A stretch of 16,047 nucleotides of DNA, from assembly GCA_029934875.1 (NCBI GenBank), contig JAOZLK010000030.1:1-16047 (forward strand). Direction: 5' to 3'. The position numbers and the translations under genes are program-made. The notes under the pieces were generated by a model. The model searched no databases, had not been told where the DNA came from, and saw only the letters and a list, made by a program, of their open reading frames with translations. Below, one piece after another: positions 6,676-15,916 of this stretch. This DNA is from Bacteroidales bacterium (lineage in GTDB: Bacteria; Bacteroidota; Bacteroidia; Bacteroidales; GCA-2748055). Numbering within the stretch: the stretch's first letter is position 1; every line of letters starts with the position of its first letter.

Positions 6676-9600
6676 ATGATAAACGATCAAATCAAGAAAG
6701 TTGTAGTCCTCGGATCCGGAGCCCTGAAAATTGGCGAAGCCGGCGAGTTTGATTACTCTGGATCACAGGCCCTTAAGGCACTTCGGGAGGAAGGTGTCTC
6801 CACTGTGTTGATCAATCCAAACATTGCCACGGTTCAGACCTCCGAAGATGTTGCAGACAAAATTTACTTCCTGCCTGTAACACCTTACTTTGTTGAAAAG
6901 GTCATCGAAAAAGAAAAACCCGACGGTATTTTACTTGCTTTCGGGGGACAAACCGCATTGAACTGCGGTGTAGCCCTCTTCGAAGCAGGAATTCTTAAGA
7001 AAAATAATGTTGAGGTTCTGGGTACACCGGTGCAATCCATCATGGACACCGAAGACCGGGAATTGTTTGTAAATAAGCTGGATGAAATCAATGTAATCAC
7101 TGCCCGCAGCGTTGCGGTCACCTCGGTGGAAGATGCGCACCAGGCTGCAGATGATCTGGGTTTTCCAATCATCGTAAGGGCAGCTTATACCCTCGGGGGA
7201 CAGGGAAGTGGGTTCTGTTATAACCACGATGACATCGAAAAACTGGCTAAAAAAGCATTTTCATATTCTCCCCAGATCCTGGTAGAAGAGTCTTTGAAGG
7301 GTTGGAAAGAGGTGGAATATGAAGTGGTAAGGGACCGCTTTGACAATTGCATCACGGTCTGTAACATGGAAAACTTCGACCCCCTGGGAATTCACACTGG
7401 CGAGAGCATCGTGGTAGCACCATCCCAGACCCTGACCAACAGCGAATACCACAAGCTCCGCAAGTTGTCCATCGATATTATCAGGCACATCGGAATCGTT
7501 GGGGAGTGTAATGTTCAGTATGCCCTTGATCCCGAATCGGAAGATTACCGGGTAATTGAAGTGAATGCAAGGCTGTCGAGGTCTTCGGCACTTGCCAGTA
7601 AGGCAACAGGATATCCACTGGCTTTTGTGGCAGCAAAACTGGCCCTTGGTTATGGCCTGCACCAGCTGCGCAATTCAATCACTAAGACCACTTCGGCATT
7701 CTTCGAACCTGCCCTGGATTATATTGTATGCAAGATCCCACGATGGGACCTGAATAAATTCGCCGGGGTATCCAAGCTGATCGATTCAAGTATGAAATCA
7801 GTGGGTGAGGTAATGGCCATAGGCCGGACCTTTGAGGAGGCCATACAAAAAGGTGTCCGGATGATCGGACAGGGGATGCACGGCTTCGTCGGTAACTCGG
7901 AAATGGAGATTGAAAATATCGACAAGGAGCTTTCAGAACCCACCGATATGAGGATCGTGGTCATTGAAAAAGCATTTGAGCAAGGTTACACCATCGACCG
8001 CATTCATGATCTGACTATGATTGATAAGTGGTTCCTGGTGAAGCTGAGGAATATTTTCGATCTGAAGCTTGAGCTTGAAAAGGTGAACTCTCTTGAGCAG
8101 CTGGATGATGAACTCCTGCTCCAGTCCAAAAAATTCGGATTTAGTGATTTCCAGGTTGCCAGGTTGGTGATGGAGGGAGATGTCTCCGAAAACCTGCTTA
8201 CCGTAAGGGAACACCGTAAAAAGAGGAATATTCTTCCAAGCGTGAAACAGATTGATACGCTTGCAGCCGAATATCCGGCGCAAACCAATTACCTCTATCT
8301 GACCTATAGTGGTAGTGAGCACGATATAGAGTTTAAACACGATCAGCGATCGGTGATTGTAATGGGATCGGGAGCCTACAGGATCGGCTCCAGCGTAGAA
8401 TTTGACTGGTGTAGTGTAAATGCCCTGAAGACGGTAAACGATGAGGGTTACCGCTCCATAATGATCAATTACAATCCGGAAACTGTGTCTACAGACTATG
8501 ATATGTGCGACCGGCTCTATTTCGATGAACTCTCCTTCGAGAGGGTTATGGACATACATGACCTGGAGATGCCCAAAGGAGTGATTGTATCCATGGGAGG
8601 ACAGATTCCCAACAACCTGGCCATGCGCTTGCATAAGCAGAAGGTACATATCCTGGGAACTTCACCTGAGAATATTGACGGTGCCGAAAACCGCCATAAA
8701 TTCTCCATGATGCTCGACAGGCTGGAAATTGATCAGCCCAGGTGGAAAGAGATGAGCAGCATGGAGGAGATATACAGCTTTGTGGACCAAGTGGGATTCC
8801 CACTGCTCATAAGACCCTCCTATGTTCTTTCAGGGGCCGCCATGAATGTGGTCTCCAACAAAGAGGAGATGGAAGGCTTCCTGACCCTGGCCGCAAGGGT
8901 ATCCAAACAGTACCCTGTGGTGGTTTCCGAGTTCATTGAACAGGCCAAGGAGATCGAAATTGATGCAGTGGCAAGGGATGGAGAACTCTTCTCCTATGCC
9001 ATATCAGAACATGTGGAATTTGCAGGGGTTCATTCCGGTGATGCTACCATGGTATTCCCCCCTCAAAAACTATATTTTGAGACCGTTCGCAGAATCAAAA
9101 AGATTGCCCGCCAGATGGCTGAAGCCCTTGAAATTTCAGGGCCCTTTAACATGCAGTTCCTGGCCAAGGACAACGACATCAAGGTAATCGAATGCAACCT
9201 GAGAGCCTCCCGAAGCATGCCTTTCGTTTCAAAGGTTCTGAAATCAAATCTCATCGATCAGGCCACTAAAATAATGCTTAAGATTCCCGTGGAAAAGCCC
9301 AGTAAATCGATCTTCGACCTGGATTACATTGGGTGCAAGGCTCCCCAGTTCTCCTTTTCAAGGCTCAAAATGGCAGACCCGGTATTGGGCGTGGATATGT
9401 CTTCCACTGGAGAAGTGGGCTGCATAGGAGACAACTACTATGAAGCCATCCTGAAGTCCATGATATCGGTGGGTTATACCATTCCGAAAAAGAACATCCT
9501 CCTCTCAACCGGGGGTATGCGATCCAAAGTTGAGCTGGTCAACTCATGCAAGATGCTCGTGGATCAAGGATTTCACCTCTATGCCACCCATGGAACACAC

Positions 9601-9888
9601 GAATTTCTAAGCTTGAACGGAATCGAATCCATCGACCTGGCCTGGCCAGACGAAGATACCAAACCCAACGTCCTGGATTATCTCCGGGCCAAAAAAATCG
9701 ACCTGGTAGTTAACATACCCAAGGATCTTTCCTCGCACGAATTATCCAACGATTACAGCATCAGGCGTGGTGCAGTGGACTTCAACATTCCCCTGATCAC
9801 CAACGCAAGACTGGCATCTGCTTTCATCTATGCCTTCTGTAAAATGAGCCTGGATGACATCGGCATAAAAAGCTGGGACGAATATTAG
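6676..9888 (+). CDS. carB: carbamoyl phosphate synthetase, large subunit
   Basis: CarB makes carbamoyl phosphate from bicarbonate, two ATP and ammonia passed from the small subunit CarA; the product feeds arginine and pyrimidine synthesis. The ATG at 6676 gives 1070 residues, close to the 1073 of E. coli. The open frame extends upstream to 6514, but those codons run through the argR promoter and encode an unrelated hydrophobic stretch. The first synthetase half begins VVVLGSGALKIGEAGEFDYS (9-28), with EVNARLSRSSALASKATGYP at 295-314. The second begins near 558 (RSVIVMGSGAYRIGSSVEFD), followed by NPETVSTDYD. The C-terminal MGS-like allosteric domain starts near 938 and includes YATHGT. carA is not adjacent in this window. 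Divergence from argR across ARG boxes suggests arginine-responsive control. Confidence 0.97.
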   Translation: MINDQIKKVVVLGSGALKIGEAGEFDYSGSQALKALREEGVSTVLINPNIATVQTSEDVADKIYFLPVTPYFVEKVIEKEKPDGILLAFGGQTALNCGVALFEAGILKKNNVEVLGTPVQSIMDTEDRELFVNKLDEINVITARSVAVTSVEDAHQAADDLGFPIIVRAAYTLGGQGSGFCYNHDDIEKLAKKAFSYSPQILVEESLKGWKEVEYEVVRDRFDNCITVCNMENFDPLGIHTGESIVVAPSQTLTNSEYHKLRKLSIDIIRHIGIVGECNVQYALDPESEDYRVIEVNARLSRSSALASKATGYPLAFVAAKLALGYGLHQLRNSITKTTSAFFEPALDYIVCKIPRWDLNKFAGVSKLIDSSMKSVGEVMAIGRTFEEAIQKGVRMIGQGMHGFVGNSEMEIENIDKELSEPTDMRIVVIEKAFEQGYTIDRIHDLTMIDKWFLVKLRNIFDLKLELEKVNSLEQLDDELLLQSKKFGFSDFQVARLVMEGDVSENLLTVREHRKKRNILPSVKQIDTLAAEYPAQTNYLYLTYSGSEHDIEFKHDQRSVIVMGSGAYRIGSSVEFDWCSVNALKTVNDEGYRSIMINYNPETVSTDYDMCDRLYFDELSFERVMDIHDLEMPKGVIVSMGGQIPNNLAMRLHKQKVHILGTSPENIDGAENRHKFSMMLDRLEIDQPRWKEMSSMEEIYSFVDQVGFPLLIRPSYVLSGAAMNVVSNKEEMEGFLTLAARVSKQYPVVVSEFIEQAKEIEIDAVARDGELFSYAISEHVEFAGVHSGDATMVFPPQKLYFETVRRIKKIARQMAEALEISGPFNMQFLAKDNDIKVIECNLRASRSMPFVSKVLKSNLIDQATKIMLKIPVEKPSKSIFDLDYIGCKAPQFSFSRLKMADPVLGVDMSSTGEVGCIGDNYYEAILKSMISVGYTIPKKNILLSTGGMRSKVELVNSCKMLVDQGFHLYATHGTHEFLSLNGIESIDLAWPDEDTKPNVLDYLRAKKIDLVVNIPKDLSSHELSNDYSIRRGAVDFNIPLITNARLASAFIYAFCKMSLDDIGIKSWDEY

Positions 9889-9927
9889 TATCGGAAGCTC
9901 CAGTATCCGAGATGAAGCTTTCAGGAC

Positions 9928-12900
9928 TTAAGGGCTTACAATAATGCGTTTTATACAGTTTGTTTTTCCTGAGGTGATTTGAACTAAATATATCCCGGGC
10001 TGAAGGAACGATAGATTCAGTGAAATTAAATCGCCCGGTGAAAGATCTATCCCGGGCTTATACAATACATCCTGGCCCAGAGCATTGACAATGCGGATAT
10101 CGGCTTGTTTTCCGGTACTGCCATCAAGCCTGATATTCAGTACATCCTTGACTGGGTTCGGGTAAAGTGTGGCAAAGACTTCCACCTCTACTTCAATTTG
10201 GAGCGCTTGGTTGGAACTTCCCGGTGTAAATCCCTGCCTTTCCCATGGAACCCCTCCGTCCACGTTTCTTCCCAGTGAAATACCTGCCAACAAATTGCCG
10301 AAAACAACATGATCCAGGATCACCGTGTCAAGACCAACAAGCTGTACGAGACCCAACTCCTCCCCTCCTGAACTCAGCTTGAAATCCAGGTGCCTTACTC
10401 CCTGTTCCAGGTCCTTATCTGCAAAGAGGACGCCAAAACCATGGGCCGGTATCACCGTGCTGTCTGGGGCATTTTGCCTAATCCTGGACAAGGCTGGCTG
10501 CTGGATGTTATCAGTGAGATACAATCCGCCAATCCCCTGCTCGAAATCATTCGCATTATATATCTCAATCCAGTCCTCATACTCCCCGTGTTCATCAGGG
10601 TAGATCGTCTGATCTGCACCAGAGAATTCATTCAGGTAAAGGCCAGAAACAGGTGGGGGAATATTGGAATAACCCGGGGTGCCCCAAAGCTGGTATCCAG
10701 TTCTCCAGTTTATGGACTCTGTAGTGGCAAGTGAGGTGTCAATTAGAGCCACTGACAACAAGAACTTATCCTTCGAATCGGGCCAAGTTCTATCCTCATC
10801 ATAAGCGATTGATTTCACAGGATTATACTGATCATCAAAGAGGGCGATCAAATCCCTGGATTTCGAAAGTGAAAAATCAAAATTCCCAACCAGGGTCGCT
10901 GCTGATCCGAAGAAGTCCCTGAAGTTGCTGGTATCCCTGCAAACAACCAAATAGCTCTTGCTGTCGATCCGGGTATGCCCCGGGATTCTGAAGAGGCTAT
11001 TCCCTCCATCCATCATATACCAGCCCGACAAATCAATGGCCGAGTTACTCTTGTTGTAGATTTCGATCCAATCCTCCGGGTCCTCCGCGGAAGTGTTGCT
11101 GTAGTACTCGTTAATAATCAACTCCTCATATATGATGGGCCAGGTAGATACAAAATAGGCTCCTATATCGGCCCGTGAACCATCACTGTCTGCCTGGGAC
11201 TCCGGACTTCCACCGTCGATGCAGGGCGATGAAGGAAGCAATTCAAAATTAAAAGCCTGCGGAGCTGCCAGTTCAGGATCACTGAACAAATTTCCTGTAC
11301 CCGGTAAAATATCTGTGTCTGAAAGGGAATAAGCGACGGAGATCAGGCCTCCGTTTCTCTCCACTATGGATGAAAGTCCTGACCCAGCAATGATCGTATT
11401 AAACGCATGAACAGAGCCGGCCCCACTTCCAAGATTCTTTTCGTAACAGCTAATTCCGATCGTATTATTGACCAGGGTATTGTTACCGACCGTTGCCAGT
11501 GATCCGTAATCCTTCACCGCGATTCCCATGTTACATTTATAAATCACGTTCCTCTCCATGATCATACTGGAAGCCTGTCCGATAGAAATCCCCTTATCGC
11601 GACAATTGATGATCAAATTCCCGTATATTTCCACCATTGTGCTTCCCTCCCCGATATCAATTCCATCACTGTTTTCTCCGACCAGGTTGTGAATCCTGTT
11701 ATTCCGGATAAGTCCATTTTCCACATCATCGAAATCGATGGCATCCGTGTCGGGCATCCATGAGTCCATGAAAACCGAATTCTCTACAACAGCCAACTTG
11801 GAATGTTTCACATTGATCAGATCTCCTGTGCCAAGGGAGTGAAAACGACAGTTGTTCACCTGTACATTTGAATATTGGGCAAATACAGGGTTAGCGGGGA
11901 CCTTTTCAATCACCACATCCTCTAGTTTGATGTGGGTGAAGTAAGAGGAAATAGCCCCCGGGAAACGTTCAGGATCACCTCCGGTGCTTGCATTTTTGAG
12001 TATAAGATGCTTCATCAAGGAAGAGCCAGTAGCCCTGTCCAAACAGATTCCACCCCATGAGCCTGAATATGAATCGATTACCACTGGCCTTGTCTCGCTC
12101 CCCTGAATCGTCAGGGTACCATATACATAAATATTGCATCCCTCCGGCATCAATAACCGTACCCCCTCATTAAGAGTCACCCGGGTGTATGCTGGTATAA
12201 TCAGGTCACCACGGGCCACATAGGGTTCCTGCATATCGCTAAGCACTGCATCCTCAGAAAAAGTACAATTCAGGATATTCGCATAGACAGGACGGAAAAC
12301 TGCGACTAAATCCATATCTGAAACAGGAGTAAAAGATATGGAAGCCTGCTGAAGATCGGGGGCATTCAACCACTCCACAAATTCATATCCCGGATCTGCT
12401 ACCGCACGGATTTGCAGGGGAACATCTTTAAAAAACACCCCGCTCGACGAATCATAACAACAGGCCACATCATTGAGGTAGATGGTCCCTCCTTCAGATC
12501 GCATACCAATGGTAACCGTTCCGCCGACTTCGTAAAATTCCATCATATTTTGCCTGGTAATTTCGGGTCTCCGCAGCGCAAAATCATAGAGTGTCTCGCA
12601 ATAGCCCTGCCACAAATTCATCGAGGGAATCCCGTAATCACTCTTACCCCATTTTGCAATATGCCTTTCCATCTCAGGTTCAATTTGAGCCTTCAGGCTG
12701 TCGACCATGGAAACAGCCCTGTCAGGATGAAATGCGGTATTAAGCAAGCCATTGAATCTTTGCAGGTAGTAGCTTCGTATCCTCTCATTCTCCATAATCT
12801 TCCTGAAGATCACCGTCACCCAGGGTCTGTTGTGGTAATAAGGCTCCTCGGTGGTATACAAATACTCATACATGTTCGTTTCCGCTGGAAAGCTAAATCC

Positions 12901-14415
12901 GTAGCCGTAATCCACATCAAATACCGCCCACCGCCACTTTCCGCCAGGTTCTTTCGGACGCCAGATTTTGGAATTCTTATCAGGCCAGTCAGCATTTGCA
13001 CAATAGATCTGGAGAATATAGTAGTCCAGGAAATTCTTCACATCCATCTGTGTTTCCAGGAAATCCATGTTGGTCTGGTGGCTTAAATCCGAATCCCAAA
13101 TGAAAGCCATCATCTTATCAAAATGCAGGCTGTCGCCCGCAAGCACTTGAATCGGTGGTTCGGTCTGGTACTCAAGCATATCAATTGCGTCCTTATCTAC
13201 ACCGGAATTATTTTCAATGTAGAATTCATTCTGCTTCTCCCTGAGGTTCATCAATCCATGGTAGCTCCCGTTGTTGAAAACGACCACAGGCTGGTAAGCC
13301 TGGTATTCCAAATCAAGATTTTCTTTAACAAACGACTGGATCAATCCATCACGCAAATAGGTGTATGAATAATCCTGGTAGCCCCCATTGCGAAAAACCA
13401 GGTTTTTATAACTGGTGTTCAACTTATCTTTGAAAAAACGATGCTTCAGCCGATTCTCCCCGTATTCGGATCTTGCATAAAGAGAAAATGATCTCATCGG
13501 GTGTATCCCTACCAGTCCGGTTATTCTTGCTCCAATATCCTGGCTAAGTATCTGGTTCCGGCCCTGATCAAAAAACTCCACATGTGCTACGGTCTCGGTA
13601 TTCAGCGGAAAGGAGCCCGCAAGACCTGGACGCATGGAAAATGAAAAAACGGGAAGGGAAACCTGCTCCCCGATGAAGTATGTATGGGTAAGGATGTCAC
13701 TATTCATAAAACCCTCTTCAAGGCACATTGCATTGACCACCGTATTTGATTCAATAACTATAGGGTCATGATACAATGTCGATGAAGCGTTTGGTTTACT
13801 CCCATCCAGCGTATATCGAATGGCCGATCCGCCCGGGCAATCCATTAAAAGCACAAGCGGAGAATCAAAAAAACCTGCAGGGATATTTAATTCAGGGGCC
13901 AGAGCCTTGCCAGGATATCCCATGGAACTGTTCCCTGCATTAGGAGTTGGTGTTGGAAAGTAGGCCCAGGTAGAAGGATCCTTCATCATCCTTCCCATGG
14001 AAATATTGGTACTCTGAGGAAGATACACCAGGGAATCGATCAGATTCTTATCCCTGTTAGAAAGACCGATGGACTCTCCTTCAGCACTCAGTTTGAAATT
14101 TGCGTGATTCAGGGTATCTCGGTCATCAGCAAAAAAAAGGGTAAATCCTCGGGCGGGTATTATTGTACCTGATGGAATTTTCCATTTACCCGGATCATTC
14201 AGATCATCGGTCAAGTAGAAGCCACTTAAGTCGATGTTAGCATCCGAGGAATTATGCAACTCGATCCAATCGGGGTAATCCTGGCTGAAGACATCATAAT
14301 ACCCCTCTGAGGAATTGGATGCAACAAATTCGTTAATAAGGAGTTGCGATCGAATCTCAACATTTGCTATAAAAAGCATAAGAAACCCTGCACATATGCC
14401 AAGTGTGATCCTCAT
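9928..14415 (-). CDS. T9SS-exported CotH-kinase/lamin-tail/beta-helix mosaic protein
   Basis: This is a 1495-residue secreted protein. A signal peptide covers residues 1-23, with cleavage likely before QLLINEF. Domains in order: lamin tail domain (about 24-150, with DYPDWIELHN at 46-55); chitobiase-like C-terminal domain (about 172-246, IRYTLDGSKP); CotH-kinase domain (about 252-625); InlB-type repeat (about 631-709); right-handed parallel beta-helix repeats (about 711-1088), closing with SPCIDGG and RADIGAYF; two further lamin tail domains (about 1096-1225 and 1256-1375, each with EDWIEIYN); and a type A T9SS sorting domain (about 1411-1495, LYPNPVKDVLNI to KRIIVSP). The CotH part keeps FRNGGY, NLREKQNEFY (390-399), ANADWPDKN (473-481) and KWRWAVFDVDYGYGF (493-507), with D476, D500 and D502 candidate catalytic or metal-binding acids. 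Substrate is unknown. It lies 9 bases after the phosphoesterase gene, so the two are probably cotranscribed. Confidence 0.9.
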   Translation of the reverse strand: MRITLGICAGFLMLFIANVEIRSQLLINEFVASNSSEGYYDVFSQDYPDWIELHNSSDANIDLSGFYLTDDLNDPGKWKIPSGTIIPARGFTLFFADDRDTLNHANFKLSAEGESIGLSNRDKNLIDSLVYLPQSTNISMGRMMKDPSTWAYFPTPTPNAGNSSMGYPGKALAPELNIPAGFFDSPLVLLMDCPGGSAIRYTLDGSKPNASSTLYHDPIVIESNTVVNAMCLEEGFMNSDILTHTYFIGEQVSLPVFSFSMRPGLAGSFPLNTETVAHVEFFDQGRNQILSQDIGARITGLVGIHPMRSFSLYARSEYGENRLKHRFFKDKLNTSYKNLVFRNGGYQDYSYTYLRDGLIQSFVKENLDLEYQAYQPVVVFNNGSYHGLMNLREKQNEFYIENNSGVDKDAIDMLEYQTEPPIQVLAGDSLHFDKMMAFIWDSDLSHQTNMDFLETQMDVKNFLDYYILQIYCANADWPDKNSKIWRPKEPGGKWRWAVFDVDYGYGFSFPAETNMYEYLYTTEEPYYHNRPWVTVIFRKIMENERIRSYYLQRFNGLLNTAFHPDRAVSMVDSLKAQIEPEMERHIAKWGKSDYGIPSMNLWQGYCETLYDFALRRPEITRQNMMEFYEVGGTVTIGMRSEGGTIYLNDVACCYDSSSGVFFKDVPLQIRAVADPGYEFVEWLNAPDLQQASISFTPVSDMDLVAVFRPVYANILNCTFSEDAVLSDMQEPYVARGDLIIPAYTRVTLNEGVRLLMPEGCNIYVYGTLTIQGSETRPVVIDSYSGSWGGICLDRATGSSLMKHLILKNASTGGDPERFPGAISSYFTHIKLEDVVIEKVPANPVFAQYSNVQVNNCRFHSLGTGDLINVKHSKLAVVENSVFMDSWMPDTDAIDFDDVENGLIRNNRIHNLVGENSDGIDIGEGSTMVEIYGNLIINCRDKGISIGQASSMIMERNVIYKCNMGIAVKDYGSLATVGNNTLVNNTIGISCYEKNLGSGAGSVHAFNTIIAGSGLSSIVERNGGLISVAYSLSDTDILPGTGNLFSDPELAAPQAFNFELLPSSPCIDGGSPESQADSDGSRADIGAYFVSTWPIIYEELIINEYYSNTSAEDPEDWIEIYNKSNSAIDLSGWYMMDGGNSLFRIPGHTRIDSKSYLVVCRDTSNFRDFFGSAATLVGNFDFSLSKSRDLIALFDDQYNPVKSIAYDEDRTWPDSKDKFLLSVALIDTSLATTESINWRTGYQLWGTPGYSNIPPPVSGLYLNEFSGADQTIYPDEHGEYEDWIEIYNANDFEQGIGGLYLTDNIQQPALSRIRQNAPDSTVIPAHGFGVLFADKDLEQGVRHLDFKLSSGGEELGLVQLVGLDTVILDHVVFGNLLAGISLGRNVDGGVPWERQGFTPGSSNQALQIEVEVEVFATLYPNPVKDVLNIRLDGSTGKQADIRIVNALGQDVLYKPGIDLSPGDLISLNLSFLQPGIYLVQITSGKTNCIKRIIVSP

Positions 14416-14424
14416 TCCCTCGGA

Positions 14425-15888
14425 TTAATGGATGATAATCTTGTCCAGAACAAACAAATCATTGTGAGTTTTCATTCGAATGAAGTACATTCCCTTTGGT
14501 TGGCCTGAAAGATCAAGGGTATTGGTTTCAGTGGAATAGAAAACATCCCTTCTCCGACCCATTTGATCAAATACCTGCAGGGAAACAAGACCCGGGTCAA
14601 TATGAAAAATACCTGTCCCGGGATTTGGATAAATTCGCACATGTGAACGTTCAGTTTCCACATTGACTGTAGATGTATAAACAACAAAGGATGTCTGGCT
14701 ATCATCGGTGTATTGCTTACAAAACTCATTCCCAGAAGAATCAGTGATAACAATGCTTGATATGTACCATATTCCCACAAAAGCAGTGTCAGGGATTGTC
14801 ACTTCAATTACATACTTCCCATCATTCAATAAAGTTGCATCTTCAACAGGAGAAGAAACTGTAATTACTTGTTCTCCGGAAGCATTAACAATGTCAAACC
14901 AGAATTCTGAAAGACCCGATTCACTATCCTCTGCTTCAATAATAATCTGAACAGAACTACCCCTCAAAATAGAATCGGAAGCCAGAAAAAGTGAATGCAG
15001 TACAGGTGGGTTTATATCGATGGGATGGAGGAGTTGAGTTAAAGGCAGATATTCCCAGTTAAGCGTTCCTTGGATAGAATCATACCGGAAGATCAAGGCC
15101 TTGTTATTTGTTTTACCGGCTTCAATGCCCGAAGCAAGGAACTGTATTCCTTCAGGTGAGGTATATTCGAATTCGCTTCTCCTGAACCCAATATCTCCGG
15201 CTATACATATTACCTCAATTCCCCTTTCTTCAACATCAAGTAAGGCTGGGTACAGATCCGTATAGAAATTATTTGGATTTATACAGTAAAAACAATCTCC
15301 AAAACCACCATTGGTAACGCTTGAAATCAATGACTGCAGATACGAATCCCCATACATCCAGAAAAGTTTATGATGCAAAAGAACCAGATGGCTTGATTCC
15401 TGAATTGTATCCGTTACCCTCCTGAAAAGATCCAATTGATCTCCAATAATGTTACTGAGGCTATCCTGGGTGTCAAGTACCAGAAAGGTAATGTTGTTGT
15501 GGTGACTTGCATAATAGGATTTTCTTTGTGTGAAATTCCGAACCCTCTCCAGATCAGCATAATCATGATTCCCCAGTGCCCAAAGGGTCGTCTCATCACC
15601 GAGGTAAAAAACAGAATCCACATGCATCATCGTGGTATCATTGGCAGAAGTGGAGAGTGCCAAATCACCACCCAACCACAACATATCATAAACGGAGAAA
15701 TCAATCTCTTCAACAAGTGGATCCATCAATGGATTGGCCCCGGTTCTTGTATGCGCGATGTGAAGGAATTGTTTTTCTTTGAAAACCGGAGGACAATCTC
15801 CCAGCTGGGCAGCCACGTTAAAAGAAGCACATGAGAGGAAACATATTTCCAATAATATCTTTCGCACTGTAATGATTTCTCCTTTCAT
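14425..15888 (-). CDS. T9SS-exported calcineurin-like metallophosphoesterase with altered metal motifs
   Basis: This is a 487-residue secreted protein. The signal peptide covers about 1-27, with cleavage likely after NVAA. A metallophosphoesterase-like domain spans about 40-285, an Ig-like domain about 292-402 (DINPPV...EAEDSESGLSEF), and a T9SS type A sorting domain about 417-487 (RIYPNPGTGIFHI to DKIIIH). Recognisable motifs are WLGGDLA (71-77), LGNHDYAD (105-112) and LLHHKLFW (170-177). The usual DxH motif I reads HTR (H46-T47-R48) and the usual GHxH motif V reads GDIG (231-234), so two ligand positions differ from the classical site. Substrate is unknown, and activity is not assured. AAAGGAG lies 11 bases before an in-frame GTG at 15867-15865 (codon 8), an alternative start that would shorten the signal peptide. 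It lies 28 bases after atpG and 9 bases before the CotH gene. Confidence 0.85.
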   Translation of the reverse strand: MKGEIITVRKILLEICFLSCASFNVAAQLGDCPPVFKEKQFLHIAHTRTGANPLMDPLVEEIDFSVYDMLWLGGDLALSTSANDTTMMHVDSVFYLGDETTLWALGNHDYADLERVRNFTQRKSYYASHHNNITFLVLDTQDSLSNIIGDQLDLFRRVTDTIQESSHLVLLHHKLFWMYGDSYLQSLISSVTNGGFGDCFYCINPNNFYTDLYPALLDVEERGIEVICIAGDIGFRRSEFEYTSPEGIQFLASGIEAGKTNNKALIFRYDSIQGTLNWEYLPLTQLLHPIDINPPVLHSLFLASDSILRGSSVQIIIEAEDSESGLSEFWFDIVNASGEQVITVSSPVEDATLLNDGKYVIEVTIPDTAFVGIWYISSIVITDSSGNEFCKQYTDDSQTSFVVYTSTVNVETERSHVRIYPNPGTGIFHIDPGLVSLQVFDQMGRRRDVFYSTETNTLDLSGQPKGMYFIRMKTHNDLFVLDKIIIH

Positions 15889-15916
15889 TACCAGATGATG
15901 TTAATACAATTCAAGT

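Noticed and set aside
7933..8649. 238-codon open frame antisense to carB
   Set aside because: carB is certain across this stretch, and the antisense translation has no recognisable domain.
9889..9927. Possible terminator between the convergent carB and CotH genes
   Set aside because: Only short direct repeats (GAAGCT) and a four-base stem are present, with no GC-rich stem followed by a T-run on either strand.
12412..13086. 224-codon open frame antisense to the CotH mosaic gene
   Set aside because: It lies wholly inside a well-supported gene on the other strand, shows no recognisable motif and looks like a shadow of that gene.
14425..15888. Phosphoesterase as a lipoprotein, from a Cys at position 20
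   Set aside because: The residues before the Cys (FLS) do not make a good lipobox, and the C-terminal T9SS domain plus a VAA site before Q28 favour ordinary signal peptidase cleavage.
15889..15916. Promoter for the phosphoesterase-CotH operon in the atpG spacer
   Set aside because: No TAnnTTTG element is present in these 28 bases. The promoter could lie inside atpG or transcription could read through.
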